A DNA stretch of 58,723 nucleotides, taken from positions 15,484,769 through 15,543,491 of the forward strand of contig NC_049982.1 in the NCBI RefSeq assembly GCF_000003815.2. Reading direction: 5' to 3'. Below are positions 1 to 13,026 of this stretch, in pieces. The translations under genes were made by a program, and so were the position numbers. Source of the stretch: Branchiostoma floridae (lineage: Eukaryota; Chordata; Leptocardii; Amphioxiformes; Branchiostomatidae). The number at the start of each line of letters is the position of its first letter. The first letter of the stretch is position 1. Below the pieces are notes generated by a model, which worked only from the letters and a program-made list of their open reading frames with translations, ran no database searches and had not been told where the DNA came from.

Positions 1-141
1 AGGATCTATTTTGTTGAAGCTCAGTAATGCTTGGGCAATAAGTTATGCTATACGAAGTGCTGCTTTGGGTCTGTATGCATGACTTTGCTCCAGTAAACCT
101 TCCAAACAGGGCAGCTAAGGTCGGCATGCTGAGTTAACAAT

Positions 142-149
142 TGACGTCA
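142..149. promoter_or_regulatory. Perfect CRE palindrome
   Basis: The palindrome TGACGTCA is the full cAMP response element bound by CREB/ATF-type bZIP factors. It is one of four perfect copies in the window (also near 9887, 14932 and 31363). No promoter element or gene start is visible next to it, so its use is inferred only from the motif. Confidence 0.2.
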
Positions 150-266
150 TCAGTTCTTCTTTCCTTTTTAGACCGATCCCCCCAGCTTTAGAGAAATAAT
201 CAAGTTTCCACACAGTTGAAGGACAAGTGTAATCCCGCCTGAAGTGGAGCGCCATTGCCAGCTTAC

Positions 267-336
267 AGAACTAATGAGATTCTCAGCACCTTGCATTTCA
301 ATGGGTCCATCAGTCCACCTTAATTTGTTACCGTAA
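267..336 (-). CDS. Candidate internal exon, unknown protein
   Basis: Read on the minus strand, this 70-nt block follows a good splice acceptor (ending ACTTTTTCAG) and is followed by a GTAAGC donor. With one leading base completing a codon it gives 23 open codons, starting YGNKLRWTDGPIEMQ, and ends in phase 0. The reading frame also stays open beyond both splice sites for 97 codons in total, which weakens the case that the splice sites define it. No domain is recognised. A chance open frame is the main alternative. Confidence 0.15.
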
Positions 337-2639
337 CTGAAAAAGTGACGCTTCATCAATTTTGATTTGCCTCTTGTTCCACCTCTTGTTTGTACAAATG
401 ATGTTGATAGGTGGCTGAATAGTTGCCTGGGGAACATATACAGGATTAACATGTTTTCCATATAGACATTCTTTGTTGTATCTTATGTGTCAAAAACTTA
501 GTTTGAATTATGTTTTTTTCAATGAAAGGTTTTCTAATTTAAGGGCTCATTGGCCAGGGTGATTGAGTTATAGAACTGCTTTATTACATTTCCGGGGGCT
601 TTATTTGTTGACTTACAGGTCTTTTATTTTTATGTAAACCATACAGTACCCTAACCTACGTGCACCCCACTGCCATGTTTAAGCTTACATAATCTCTCAA
701 ACTAGTAGTATCTACCACAAATCGAGGTCCTCTGGCAAGACAAATGCAAACTTTTGTATATTAATATTCTTCCTACTATAAGTTACATGTAGTTCCTAAC
801 CAAATTTGTACTGGTTGCATCATTAGTCATTAGCCAGAAGGGTAGAGCGAAATGAAAACATTTGTCTTTCCAAAAGCCAGGGCAGGCTCTGTCATTTGAT
901 CCACCTAGGTGTACTCTCCTGCACCAAAGGAAGTAAGGAGAGTCTGAAAATATACTTTCCCCTTCATTTTTCATATAATCTATATCATAATCTATCACCT
1001 AGTACTAAATTTGATATTGAAGTTGGAAATCAAAGGAAGATGAATAGAGGCTCCTGTGTATCTCACTCTTGCAAGAAATGAAATAGTGAGTCATGAATTC
1101 AAATTCTTTATTCTGATGCAAGTGGAGGGACTACATGTACCAAGTTCAGAGTAACTTGACATGGGGGTTCTATTATATCTTTATGTATAGGTATTATCTA
1201 TCACACATTCACATTGTATTCAAATACATTAAGGCCAGTCTTAAACCATTGCCTGCTCTATCCATAGATACCAACATAAAGGCTTAATCGTTTTGGGAAT
1301 GCGCCATTTGTAATGCTGCCCTTAACATACAACATTACAGCCTTTTTGGCCACTGAAATATTTCTACACTTTCTAGTTTGTAATTATGTTACAGTTGTGT
1401 ATGTTCAATTGCAGTGAATATATTATATTAAGATTTATTGTAGGGCATTTAAGTAGGAAAGTAGGAAAATGTAGACAGCATTTTGAAATTTTATTATAAG
1501 ATAAATCTAGCTATAAAAGCACCTTTTTCACTACAGTGAAGTGGAACTAATTGTAGAATTAATGATTGGTTTTACATGATCCACCTTAGTGGGAAAATGG
1601 TAAGATTTAGTATGTGCATTAAGCTTACATAAGCAATGAAACACAAGTGTGGTCTGATACTGCAAATTGAGGAGCTTGAGAATGATTGTTGAATTGTGAG
1701 ATGCCTACAGTGGATTTCAAAATGAAATGTGCCCAAACATACATATTCAGTATGTGCCCAAAGATCCACATTGACATCACCAGATTCTGCTCATCCAAGG
1801 TTTCACTAGCATGATGGTATCATGTTAATCTCCATGGAGGTTTTGGAGGAAGCAAATTGTAATTTATATCTGCCAAATGTAGCTGTCAGAAAACTTTATC
1901 AGGGTGGAGATTACATGAAGTCGCTGTGTGGGTTGGGACAAACATAGATGCATTAGAATAGAGCCCATGTCACAGTCTTTGGTGAAATGGCGGCAGACTT
2001 GCTCCAGGGATGCACTCTCAGCCATTAATGTTCCGACAAAGGCTTAGGAAAGTCTGCCAAATCAAATGGATCTTGACAACTACATACATTTTATATTCAC
2101 TATATCATCATCTATGGGAACAAGGACTTTATGGAGCTCCCCTACTTACAGCCCTGTAGGGGCTAGTTCACCAGGCACCCGTACCATTCTCTGATGTAAT
2201 AAAATAAGCTCCATTATGATTTTCAAAAGGAGATTGATGTCTTTAATAGACAAAGCTGTTTCGTTTTTGCAAGAAGGTGTATTTTACGACCAATGTAATT
2301 TCTTCTTATGTTGTAAGTTGTTTTTCAGCAATATTTGCTCTGTACAATAATGTAACATTGATTATTTTGGATTACAGTTGTGAACATCTGAAATCTAGAC
2401 ATGTGGCAAATGAAAGCTAACCAAATATGTTCTTCTTCCTTTCATGTTACCTTCTTGGGCTGATCCTCAACCTCTGAATTGTCCTTCTGTTATTGCTGTG
2501 TGGACCTCACTAGGTATGTACATCTCCTGATATCAGTCACTATATAGATACATTGTATATTGTATATTCAAGGTAGGAAAAGAGGTGATAAACTTGCATA
2601 GTTTACTAGTTCCTGTACATGATACCTGGGTGACATCCT
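337..2639. other. Unique non-coding DNA
   Basis: No gene, repeat array or inverted repeat is visible. Reading frames are short and interrupted. A frame VYSPAPKE lies between a possible acceptor at about 909 and a GTAAGG at about 935, but it is too small to call. Confidence 0.5.
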
Positions 2640-2704
2640 GGTTAGTTTACCCAGGCTCCGATACACTTCTCATACCAACTTTTCTCTCCTCACCCAGTTT
2701 TATT

Positions 2705-2780
2705 GAGGGGGAGTATTGGAGTCCCATACCCCTCCTCATGAGCTCACTTTTAATGAGTGAGGAGTATGGGAGTCCCAGTA
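2705..2780. repeat. Small duplicated and inverted block
   Basis: GAGTATTGGAGTCCCA at 2711-2726 recurs as GAGTATGGGAGTCCCA at 2762-2777 (15 of 16 identical). The segment between also pairs: CCCATACCCCTCCTCA (2723-2738) is nearly complementary to TGAGGAGTATGGG (2758-2770). It could be a decayed fold-back element. No target duplication was seen. Confidence 0.45.
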
Positions 2781-3099
2781 AATTAACTAGGCCAGCAACC
2801 AGGCCAGTAATTACGATGATTTGCCAGAAATCTTTAGTAATGGGCATTGGTGTATGCACAGTTAGGAGATGTGCCCATAATGACAAAATTGGTATTTGGT
2901 CAATACTACTACTATCATGCTATGTAAGAGTAAAAGAAAAATGTTCAAAAGTAATATGATATATCAAAGATTAATCTGCTATATCTTTATGCTGCTGATT
3001 ATTGGCAGTGTGGAAACATGGATACATGTACCATGAACATACTATGTACATGTTTTGTATGCATATCACATTGCTACAAAAAGAATGTGGGCCATTATA

Positions 3100-3548
3100 C
3101 TCCATGCTAGGGCTGGGTATCGGTACAGAAAATTCAGGTCCAGGTCCGGTTCAGGTCCAAAGGGTCAGGTCCAGGTCCGGACCTGAACCTGGACCTGTTT
3201 CAGTATGACTCATACCAATGGTCCATTTCACTAGAAAGAAATCTGTTTGGTGGTGTATTAGACTTACACTGGCGTTTTAAAATCCTACAACGCTAACTGC
3301 ACCTGTACGATTGGCTGTAAAACTTGGTAGAAATTATCATAAACTCTACTCTACTTCACTCTTGTTATTTTGTTCCACCTGCAAGCGCCAAAACGTTTGA
3401 ATGCCTTATAAAATAATCTGTTAAATTTCCAATCGGTCCAACATTCGGTCCACCCAATTTTTTCAGGTCCGGTTTTTCTGGACCGGTCCAATAAGAAAAA
3501 CCGGTTTTGTACCGGTACGCTGTACCGATACCCAGCCCTACTCCATGC
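3100..3548. mobile_element. hAT-type MITE with 8-bp target duplication
   Basis: The element body spans 3108-3540 (433 bp). Its ends are inverted repeats: TAGGGCTGGGTATCGGTAC at the left and its complement, GTACCGATACCCAGCCCTA, at the right. The 8-bp word CTCCATGC directly flanks both ends (3100-3107 and 3541-3548), as expected for a hAT-superfamily insertion. The interior has no transposase. It carries many GGTCC/GGACC words near both ends, including a palindromic stretch at about 3157-3197, which could be subterminal transposase-binding repeats. A 61-codon minus-strand frame inside it is a by-product. It must have been moved in trans by a related autonomous element not present here. The exact target duplication and near-perfect ends suggest a fairly recent insertion. 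Confidence 0.88.
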
Positions 3549-6500
3549 ATATTACAACTGAAAGTTATTGCTTCTACGTTCTCAGTTCATACTTTTGGAT
3601 TATCAGCAGTTCTGACATATGTACTTGTCATATTCTGTTTTTTTCTTGAAATTTGTGATTTTATGGTGTATACATTTTTGTACATCACTGCAGTCAAATC
3701 AAGACTTCTTCTTCTTTAATTTTTAATCAATAACTCAGCTAAGGAGTTCGTGCATGGGCATACATGGGTCTGAGACTGCTTATAAAAGGCCTATACAATT
3801 CCTTGGAAGGCATAGCTAGGAAAGCTTGATGACTGATGAACTATATAAGATGCAGAGACCACTATTCATTGATTTCTGATACTAGAGGTAGACTAAGGCT
3901 TAGAAGTGTGACTATAATGAATTGGAACCCTGATACGAGGGCACTGTGGATATTGGACAATGGATGGACTGTGTCAGAATGTAAAGGATTTCGTGAGGGA
4001 TATCCCAGTCACTTCAATAGCACTTGAGAAACTTCATGTGTAATACGTCATTTCATAAGCTTACTTTGAGAAACAAATATCACATGCATTCTTGTCAGAC
4101 AATCTGACTTTGTAAAATTTTCATTTTCTAAACCCTAGTAACTGTATAATCAAAAGTTCTCCCATGGTTTCCTTTGCTCATTTTAAGAGAAGTGAATCTT
4201 ATTTAATCTATGCTTGAATTAGTACTATCAGATAATCAAATACGTTCTCCACTGGTTGGAATAGTGCATTTATCTGAGTTGTTGTTCTCATAGATAGAGG
4301 AAAATTAATGCAAAAATATCTCACTGTACGAGTGAAGAAGCATGAGTGTTGAAATCAGCTGGTGTGCTTGTTTATTTTCCTTAGTGTGAGTGAGAGTGAG
4401 TCTGCATGTAAGGCTGAAGTGGTATAATAAGGCTTGAGTTGAGTTGAATTCAAAGTTGTGATTTATTTTTGTCAGAAATAAATGTACATTCAATCAGTTC
4501 TATAATAGTATTGCAGATATTGATCTTTTCTAAATCCTGACAAATAGCCACTCAGTAATACCTTTATAACTGGACTCGTGTGTATACAGTAGGTATATCA
4601 ATAGGATGCAAATGGAAGATATTAAGCTTGAATTCCCGTAATCCTGAGGTATCAATGCACTGAAATGTCCATAATACTTAATGGCTTAAATTTGTGTCTA
4701 TATCTCTATCTGTGTCTTGTATGAATGTAAAGGCATACAGTAAAGAGAATGGTTGCTGGTGGTTGAATATGATAAGATCTAGCCATCACAGAGGAGAATA
4801 GTATAAAATAATGGAATTAAAAGTAGTCTTTCACATATTCTCAAAACAATTCCACATGCAAATGGATGCAGAGAAACTTTTCTTGGGATGCTATTTCTAG
4901 CTTTCTTGTACCCCTGTTCCTGCCAGTGGGTAATGTACAGATATATCTTATCTTGTGCAGTGTACCTTGTCCTTGGAATGGCTTATTTTCCAGATATCTC
5001 CCAAAGAAAACCACTTAAGCATCAGATAGCAGATCCCTGCCATGTTTAGAGAACCATGTAGTGTGGAGATTACGCTTGTGTTGGTATTGATAGTGGCTTC
5101 AAACAGCGGCAAAGCGTAAAACTCTAGAGTGGAATTTGCTCATGTTGTCCTGCATTACCTTGCCGGGTTGCCCTGGTGGCGGCATGGCATCCCCCGCCGA
5201 GAATAAACATGTGTGTCTTTTTTGCATGGATTCCTGCTGATCTGACAGTTTAGCAGGCATTTCCTTTGATAAAGGAGACCTTTGTTGTGCTAGTTGTAAT
5301 AGATGTCAGGTGTGTTGTTGTCGGAAATCTTTTATATTTGTGGCACACTGTACACAGTGAGGGAAGTAAGTGCTGTCTGAGAGCTTTTAGTAACCGTGGT
5401 TTTGAAGTGGTCAATTACAAACTGCTTTGAAAAATGGCACCTGAATTGATGGCTGAAAAGTGTGATGGCAGAAAACTGTCAACTTTGCACCAGCAAATTT
5501 GAAATGACAGTATATATGTAATGTTTGTCAATCACTTAACATGCTTAAGATCAATCACAAGACCTGTGAAAATCTGGCATGTTGAGACATTTTTATTTTT
5601 ACATGTTTTCAGTTATGTTCAGTATTGCATCTGGAAATTGAAGGCTTTCATTCTTTTTGTCATACAATCCACTTGCGTGCTGTTTTAAAGCCTTAAATCC
5701 TCAATTATTGCAGCTACTTGATGTTGCTACCAACTTCTCTTTTTTTTATGAGGATGTTTTCTTATCACTTGGCACATGTCCCTTAGGAGTCGGCATCACC
5801 TCTGACTCACCTCTGGGGCAAGTGAATATACATGTATGATGTCATGTGCCTCACGCAATCCTCAATAGTCTTGTCCTTAGAAATAGGTCATACAGATGTG
5901 AGAAGTCGAGTGCCCAGTTCCCTGATTGTTATGTCTGAGGAAACGCCACATGCATGTAGTTTTTGAGTATGATCCTCTCTGAGGAGTTGGCTAAAAAAGG
6001 GATAGTTTGGAATCAGACAATTTGTCCGGGTTGAGGTAAATTTTTATACTGTTGACTATTCAAAACAGCAGATCTAAAAACAGATAAAAATACTATCACT
6101 GTTAGTGTACAACTTACAGTGCTAAACAACAGTCTTCAGTGACATCTTTCTCTTGAACCTCAGCCATATTTGCATTTTTACATTGTATTTCTGTTTTTAC
6201 ATTGAATCCAATTGGAATTGAATACCCAATGTAAGAGCTTGCTGTTTAGCTCAGCAGCAATTTAGTTAACTTTGACTTGAGGCAGCCCCTTTTCCCATGA
6301 TAAAGTGGTTGATCCCCACATAAGCCCACTAATTCATTACAAGACTGCAGCCTCTTTGTTATGCTGAGTGTAGCATTCTGCACAAAGGGAAGGGGATTCA
6401 TTGACTTGAGCAAGCCTCTTGTTAATGACTGATATATGTGCTACATGCACATACAAAAAAAGTGTAACAGTGCATGTGTAGTAAATTCATTTATTGCAGA

Positions 6501-7264
6501 ATGATTTTTATCATGATTGGTAAAAAATGCGTTTTAGTACATTTTCTCCCGTCTGTGGCCCTGATTCTGTGGTCGCAAGTAACCCATGATGCAATGGACA
6601 CCCACTCATTTGACTGACATGAACCTGAGCCTATTTGTTGCACACTAATCACTTCATAGTGAAAGTATTGCCATTTGGAAGGCATGTTTAAAGTGAATGT
6701 GGTAATTGGAGGACACCAAAGCACTTAAATTGAAGGTTGAAAGTACACATGTTATAAGGAGCAAAGCCAAACTGTCATAAAAACAAAATGTCATGTAAGT
6801 GTATGCCTTACAATAACTGCAACCCCATCCACCAAGCTTTTATTCCTCATGGCAGAAGCCAGCAATATTTTTCCGACCATGACATTAGAGACTGTACACT
6901 CATTTCTCCCCAAAGCATTTAGATGGAGAACATGTCAGGGCTGTATTTCCCAAAGCCCAATGTTTAAAAAAGATACTTTTAGAAAGTGCTCCATGTGGTA
7001 AATATTTGATGATCTCCACAGCAAGCTGTGCGGCCTCAGCGCAGCCTAATAGTTTCAAGCTCCTGGTAATGTCATTCAGTCCAACTTTTTGTGCATAAAT
7101 CTCTCCAGTAATCATGGTCGGTGGTTGATGTAATACCCTTGACAATGGCAGATGGCAGAGAATATTGGATGATGGTGCCTCGGGCTATGATCAAGCTGTC
7201 TTTACGTCCTGCAGTCACGCAAAAATGGCAGTAAAGCAAAATGATTGTCACATGGTCTAACATG
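3549..7264. other. Unique non-coding DNA
   Basis: No supported gene. Short direct words occur (for example TTTTTACATTG twice near 6176-6210). A GTAAGT at about 5376 follows an open frame, but the upstream acceptor is poor. Nothing else structured was seen. Confidence 0.5.
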
Positions 7265-7400
7265 GTGTGTCTGTGTGTGTGTGTGTGTGTGTGCATTTGT
7301 TTGTCAACATGGTATGTGTGTGTGTGTGCGCATGTGCATTTGTGTGTGCATGCGTGTGTGTGCATGCACGTATATGTGGGCTTGTGTGTGCATATTAAGG
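7265..7400. repeat. (GT)n microsatellite region
   Basis: A near-pure GT run at 7265-7294 continues as interrupted GT/GC-rich sequence to about 7400 (TGTGCATG-type interruptions). On the minus strand it gives a spurious His/Thr/Cys-rich frame. Confidence 0.9.
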
Positions 7401-10400
7401 GCATTTAAATAGATTGAAAGTTATGCAAGCTTAATATTGAACTTACTGGTATTCCACATGTTCATGTCTGGACTGTTGAAGTTCATTGGAGATATTTTAC
7501 CACCCAAGGTAATTATGATAATTATTATATTTCAAACATAGTGTTGTAAAAGTAGTTGAACTTTTAGTTTTGCTAGCTGCATACACATTTAAACCAATGG
7601 GTTCAATTTGTATTGAAATAGACTGGTACTTAAGACAAATTGTATGAGGAATTTGACCCTCTTCTACAGCAAATAAAGGAAAGCTAATGAGCAATGTTGT
7701 TTTGTTTTAATGAAATTGCCTTTAACCTCCAAGAAAAAAGTCACTACATTAAAAAAAATCACTTCCTTCAGATGGTTATCATCGATTAATGACCATTCAC
7801 CTATCCAAGTACAAATGTAAATGATATCTGTCAAAGTGGAAGTCCTTGTAGTAGAATAGCCATGTATTCAGCACCATGGAGTGAACCAGTTTTTTTGTCT
7901 CATCTCTCGGTCTTCCATCATCGAAAATGAATCTCCTGATCCATGAAAAAGAAAATAGAAAGCCCCAAGTCGTTACGGAGTCAAGTTGGTGAACAGTTTG
8001 GAATGACTTTGAGCAAGGACTCGGGCCCAGAGAATGAATGCAGCAGTAAATGGATTTTCAACCCTAATCAGTCTCACGCAACTGCTTGAAAGCAAAGTAT
8101 CAGAATAGCTTCTAATCTTGAATAATTAACTTTACAGATTACAGAAATCTGGAAGCGGAAGAGAGTTCCCATCTATCAGGATGATATGTCACACATACGG
8201 AACCAGATTTGGTGCTATAGTAATGCATGCTGCACCCTACAGACTATTCGTTGCCGATTAATGGGTGACATTGCATCTGTCATTCTGGAATATACGGATC
8301 TCCACAGAGGATTCTTGTGTAGAAGTTCTATTTGTCAGAGGTGTAGTTGCTGCACTGGTGCCTGCTTCATTGGAGAGCGAATAGCTTCATCAGGTTTCTC
8401 CCAGAAACATAGAAATTTTCCATTGTTTAGCACAAAAAGGGCAATGGAGAAAATTGAAAGGAATGTTTTTAGACTTTTATAATTATATAGATAGATCAGT
8501 TGTTCTTGCCTTCTTTACCTGTAATTTTTTCCACCTTGGTACATTGTAAGTGACATTGATTTTAACCATGTTCAATCTAATGTCAATTTGCCCATCATAA
8601 GGTTGTCCAAAATATTTATATGGGCGTGGAGAGAAAATGGATTTTGTGCATTGTGACATCCGAGGTGCAAGTCCACATAGATTTTGTAGTTTCTTGTAGT
8701 TTCTTCAGTCAATATTTTTAGCATTCAGGTGAATGTATGTTGTAGAGAAGGGATGTCCCTGTAGCTCAACTAGTATCAGCCTGAAACATCTGACCGTTTC
8801 CAAAGTTATATCTAGTTGCTTGAGCAACTGCTATTTGGCATATCTTAATACCTGGATGTCTAAGCTTTGGCAAGATTTGATAGTTAAGCTGATTGTTCCA
8901 GTGTGTAATTGTGAGATGTGGGAAGAGGCCATACTGGTCTTTTGGATTGTAAAATGAGGTTCTCCTTTGAGGAGATGCCTTCAGTATGTTAAAGGGGAAG
9001 GGCTAGCAACCCCTCCAAGTGAAAAATATACTCTGATACGGAAATTTCTTGACCTATGTCCCACAAGATGCTACTAGGTGAACTCACACACATGTGGTAG
9101 TGAAATGTCAGTCCTTTCCATTTGTTGGTCCCTTTTTTCCTGGAATCAAAGAGACATTTGATTTCAGTCTATGGTTTCGTGATAGGAAAGTTTATTTTGC
9201 CCAGGGTATTCCATCTTTCCAAGCCAAGCAAAACGATTCCCTTTAATGTGCGCTTTGTCATTATGCCATGCAAATGGATTAGGTATTTGAAGGACTTATT
9301 GGCCAATGGATTTTTAAAAGCCCTTTTGAAGAAACGCATTAGGATGGAAATAGATGATGCTAATCTTGTTGAACTTTTCAAACGGATAATGTGGAAAGGT
9401 TGGGGCAAAGTCGGAGATGCGGAAACCTGCAGCGGAGGCTTGTGAATAACAAAATCGTCTTGTCAGCGTGAAGGACTCAGGAAACGCAGAGATGTGTAAG
9501 ACAGCTCACTCTGTGTACGTGGACCTGACAACGATATCAAACATGACATATTGTATTGAACGATCCTTACAAAATGTAGCCTTTGAAAATTTGGTGATAA
9601 CTGTCGACAAATTTTCACAGAGCTCTGGGTTCAACATGCTTGTTAGGAAAGACAGCAACTCAACAGTAATTCCTCACAGCAGTATTCTTACATGCTACAG
9701 GAAGGTACATGTAAATGTTTTGAAGAACACCTTAACTGACAAAACCATACTTCTTGTCAGTTTCAATTTGGAATCTGTAGATGCAAGCACTCACGGTCAC
9801 AGGGGCATGCAAAGACCAATTTGGACATAAATTTTGTATATGCTATTGATGATGTAGGTTGCCAGGTGGCAGCCCTTCTGTTCTGTTGACGTCATCTCAT
9901 CATATGTAAGCTGCAACAAGTGTAAAAATGTCCTCTGAGTAAAGTAGTGAAAGAAAAATGAAATCAACATATTTTTATATGCAGAATTGGCAGGAATGAC
10001 AAAAGTTAATTAATATACACACACAAACACTGTTATAATTGGGTTGTCAACATTGATCATTGAACCAAAGATTTCCAGTCTACACTGTAGTTTAGAGTAT
10101 CAGATCAAAGAAGAATCCCTCTGTTCAGTTAGAAGGCATTTAGAGCCAAGTTTTTCAGAAGATAGGGAAGATCCTAATGAGGATTTAACCATCCCCACCA
10201 ACTTTGGTTTTATCTTACTCATGTGCAATATCAACATTTAGGGTCTATGGTGTAATACCAAAGCCTTTCTGCCCCTGATGTGAAATTTCAGATTTGATTA
10301 ACCAGGATTAGTAGCTATATTGAAGTTGATCTTTCATAGCATGCAATCTTTGGTACTCCAATTTTATTCCAAATACTTGTAAATCTGCAACTCATGCATG

Positions 10401-12821
10401 TTTTTGAATCCGTCCTATTGCTTAGATTATACCATAAAGGAAGAAAGTCAAACCAGGTAAATTCTTTACTTGAAACCTGATGAGTTTTGAGCTGGTTCGG
10501 TTTGCTTGTTCAGATATTGTATTTCACCCAACAACAAAAATCACAATGCAGTTGGCTTTCAAGCATCAAAGGAGTTCATGTTAGAATCACAAGTTCACAT
10601 ACCTCCGTACAGTTGTTATAGCATTGGCAGGCTGTGTAGGTTTCTGTTATCATAGTATGTACTGTTGCACAGGGTCATCTTTCCCGGTGGGTTTGCTGGG
10701 AACAATGAACACATGCCCTGCTCTTTTGTCAACATGTCATTTACGTGAAATATGCATGGCTGTGTTGTTTTTGCACCTTCTTTTCTACTTCTGGCTTCTT
10801 AAGTCGTCTTGTGTCACAGATAATGACAAGTCTCTACAAGACAAATACCAGGTTCATAAGCTTTCTGTGCATACCCATAAGGCAGATGGGAGACCTTTGC
10901 TTTGAGACCTGAACAGGCATGAATGGACGCCATACCTTCTTGAAACTCAAGACTCCTGAAAGAAGGGCTCAAAATGTCAACAGCATTTGGAGGTGTTTAA
11001 CTGAGCTGTTTTTTTTGTTCATTAAGAATGTTTCCATGTAATTTTCTTACTTGAGCCAGCCAACACTACATTTACATTGTAACAAAGTTACATCTTTTTT
11101 GAATAAGTACACATTATGTACATGCTTATTGTATGCGGCCTTTTACTTTTCAATGTAAGGAATGTAATAATTAGAATTTGCATAATAATTGTGTGTTCTA
11201 ATGATGGAGAATAAATTTGGAATATAATGTTGTTAAAGATCAGCTTTGTCAAAGAATCTTATAATGATTAAGATTCTTATGATAAGAAACATTTGAAAAC
11301 TTCAACCATATCAAATGGTACAAAAGTTGACCATTTGTTTAAAAGTATGCATCACATGATGATGATACACTAGGGAGGACTTGGTCAGAATAACCATACA
11401 GAAAAGTTGTTGATTTGTAAAGGCAGAGATTGATTTTTGTTTGCAGAGTGGAAGTTCAATATCATAATATCTCATGGAGCATGTTTGAAAGTAAAGATTT
11501 TTCACTATAAACAGCTGTGCCAAAGCCAGTTATCAGCCTGGAAAGAGGCTGGGAGGCAAGCATTGATTCAGATGAAAGCCGTTTCCCTGTAACTTTCGTC
11601 ATGAAAGAAACATGCATTTCTAGTGAGCAATTTTGAATTTTGGTTCTAGTCAGTGGTCTTTACTAATGCTATAAAATCACAACAAATGTGTGGTTTTCTG
11701 CCCAAGGATTGCTGCATGTAGAATCCTGATATAGAATTCCCAGTAATAAATGACAGAAATTAAAGTCAGACTTTGACCATCTGTTTGAATGTGCAGAAAG
11801 AGTTTATGATTGACAGACTGTTTGATGGATGAGAAGAAGAAAGAAACTCAGGTCATTGACTTGTGTACTTAGGCTTTTGTGTAACAAACAATCACACATC
11901 ACAAAGTAGTGTAGGGTTTCTGCTGACCAATGCCTGCATCCAAAGAAAAGAGTAGGGACCATTTCAAATTTAAGTCTCATTTGAATATTCCATTTATTTT
12001 AAGGGGTATGTGAGGATTTTTGATGGAGAAAAAAAACACACCACAAGAGCAATGGGAAAATGCTGTAATTCCTACCTATGGAATCATCATCAAGCTGATT
12101 ATTTTGATAGGTCATAATTTTACGTAATGGGAAATACATGTACATGTATACGGTGTCATTGCATGCACGCTCGTCATTTGATAGTTGCATTCAAGCACAA
12201 TGATTCTGTCACATGGAGTCCAAATGTTAGATTTATCTGTTGGGACACTTCCATAGAGTTTGCATTATGCTTGGTATAACGATTGCCTCATTTTTAAGGT
12301 ACACTGTTATACTGATCAGATGTCTTTAAGTTTTTCACCATCTGACAGGACTGGTGTTACCAACACAAAAGTCATCAGACCTTCTCATCTTTCTACTAAT
12401 GCTGGCCCAACCTTCCAGGTTTTCACAGTGTGCCCTCCTGTTGTTTGACAAGGATTTCATCCTAAAAGATTTTCCCTACTTAAGTCCTCTCCAGTCATGC
12501 TTTCCTTGTCCCGGTTTTCTAAGAGTAGAAACTGTTTCATGTAACTGGGTCGAGGGACTGTGTTGAGTGGGGGCTTATGCTCCTCCCAGCGTGTAGGTAT
12601 AGCACAGGGTTCTGTGGGATCAATGTAATGGTGAGGCATGATGGGGTACTTATACATTCTCATTAATGGATGGGCAGGCTGCGGAATGAAATGAGGTGTT
12701 GGCAAAATATGTCAGAGCCTTAACTCTGTTGGTTGTGTAAAGGGCTGGATGTGTTTTGGTAACAGATGAAACGGGTCCACAGCTCTGATTGGGGGGTGGG
12801 TCCTGTTTTATGGCTCCTAAC

Positions 12822-12828
<7 letters not shown>
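7401..12828. other. Unique non-coding DNA
   Basis: Open frames of about 100 to 125 codons occur at 8108-8482, 9122-9445 and 9468-9830 on the plus strand. None shows a recognisable domain or a convincing acceptor and donor pair, and lengths like these are expected by chance. A possible plus-strand exon at about 12349-12418 has a fair acceptor but a poor donor (GTTTTC). A perfect CRE lies at 9887. Confidence 0.5.
9887..9894. promoter_or_regulatory. Perfect CRE palindrome
   Basis: Second perfect TGACGTCA in the window. No promoter is visible around it. Confidence 0.2.

Positions 12829-12869
<41 letters not shown>
12829..12869. repeat. (GA)n microsatellite
   Basis: About 20 uninterrupted GA units after a short GTGTGT lead. 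It produces Arg-Glu and Leu-Ser runs in the overlapping reading frames, which should not be taken for protein. Confidence 0.95.
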
Positions 12870-12871
<2 letters not shown>

Positions 12872-12956
12872 GCTCATTTCTTTCACAGCCAATTCACGGC
12901 CCAAAAGCTGAATTATTACTATTAGGCTTGTTTACCTTGTGTACATTATTACTCAC

Positions 12957-13026
12957 AAGAACATTGCAACTGTGCTTGAATAACCCATGAATCTCACCAT
13001 TGTTTATTTGCCTGTTAACTATATAA
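12957..13026 (-). CDS. Candidate internal exon, unknown protein
   Basis: On the minus strand this 70-nt block follows a strong acceptor (a run of eight T, then CCTTCAG) and ends at a GTGAGT donor. Only one frame is open: one base completes a codon, then 23 codons begin YIVNRQINNGEIHG and end HSCNVL, leaving phase 0. The other two frames have early stops. Its entry phase matches the exit phase of the candidates at 15300-15329 and 20778-20815 upstream on the same strand. The peptide belongs to no family I recognise. Both splice signals are good, but a chance match is still possible. Confidence 0.3.

Noticed and set aside
3365-3550. 61-codon minus-strand frame
   Set aside because: Lies inside the hAT MITE and reads through its terminal repeat.
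7072-7404. His/Thr-rich minus-strand frame
   Set aside because: Translation of the (GT)n microsatellite.
8108-8482. 125-codon plus-strand frame after a TTTACAG site
   Set aside because: The acceptor tract is short, there is no donor near the end, and the peptide is unrecognised.
12650-12990. Leu-Ser and Arg-Glu repeat frames
   Set aside because: Translation of the (GA)n microsatellite.
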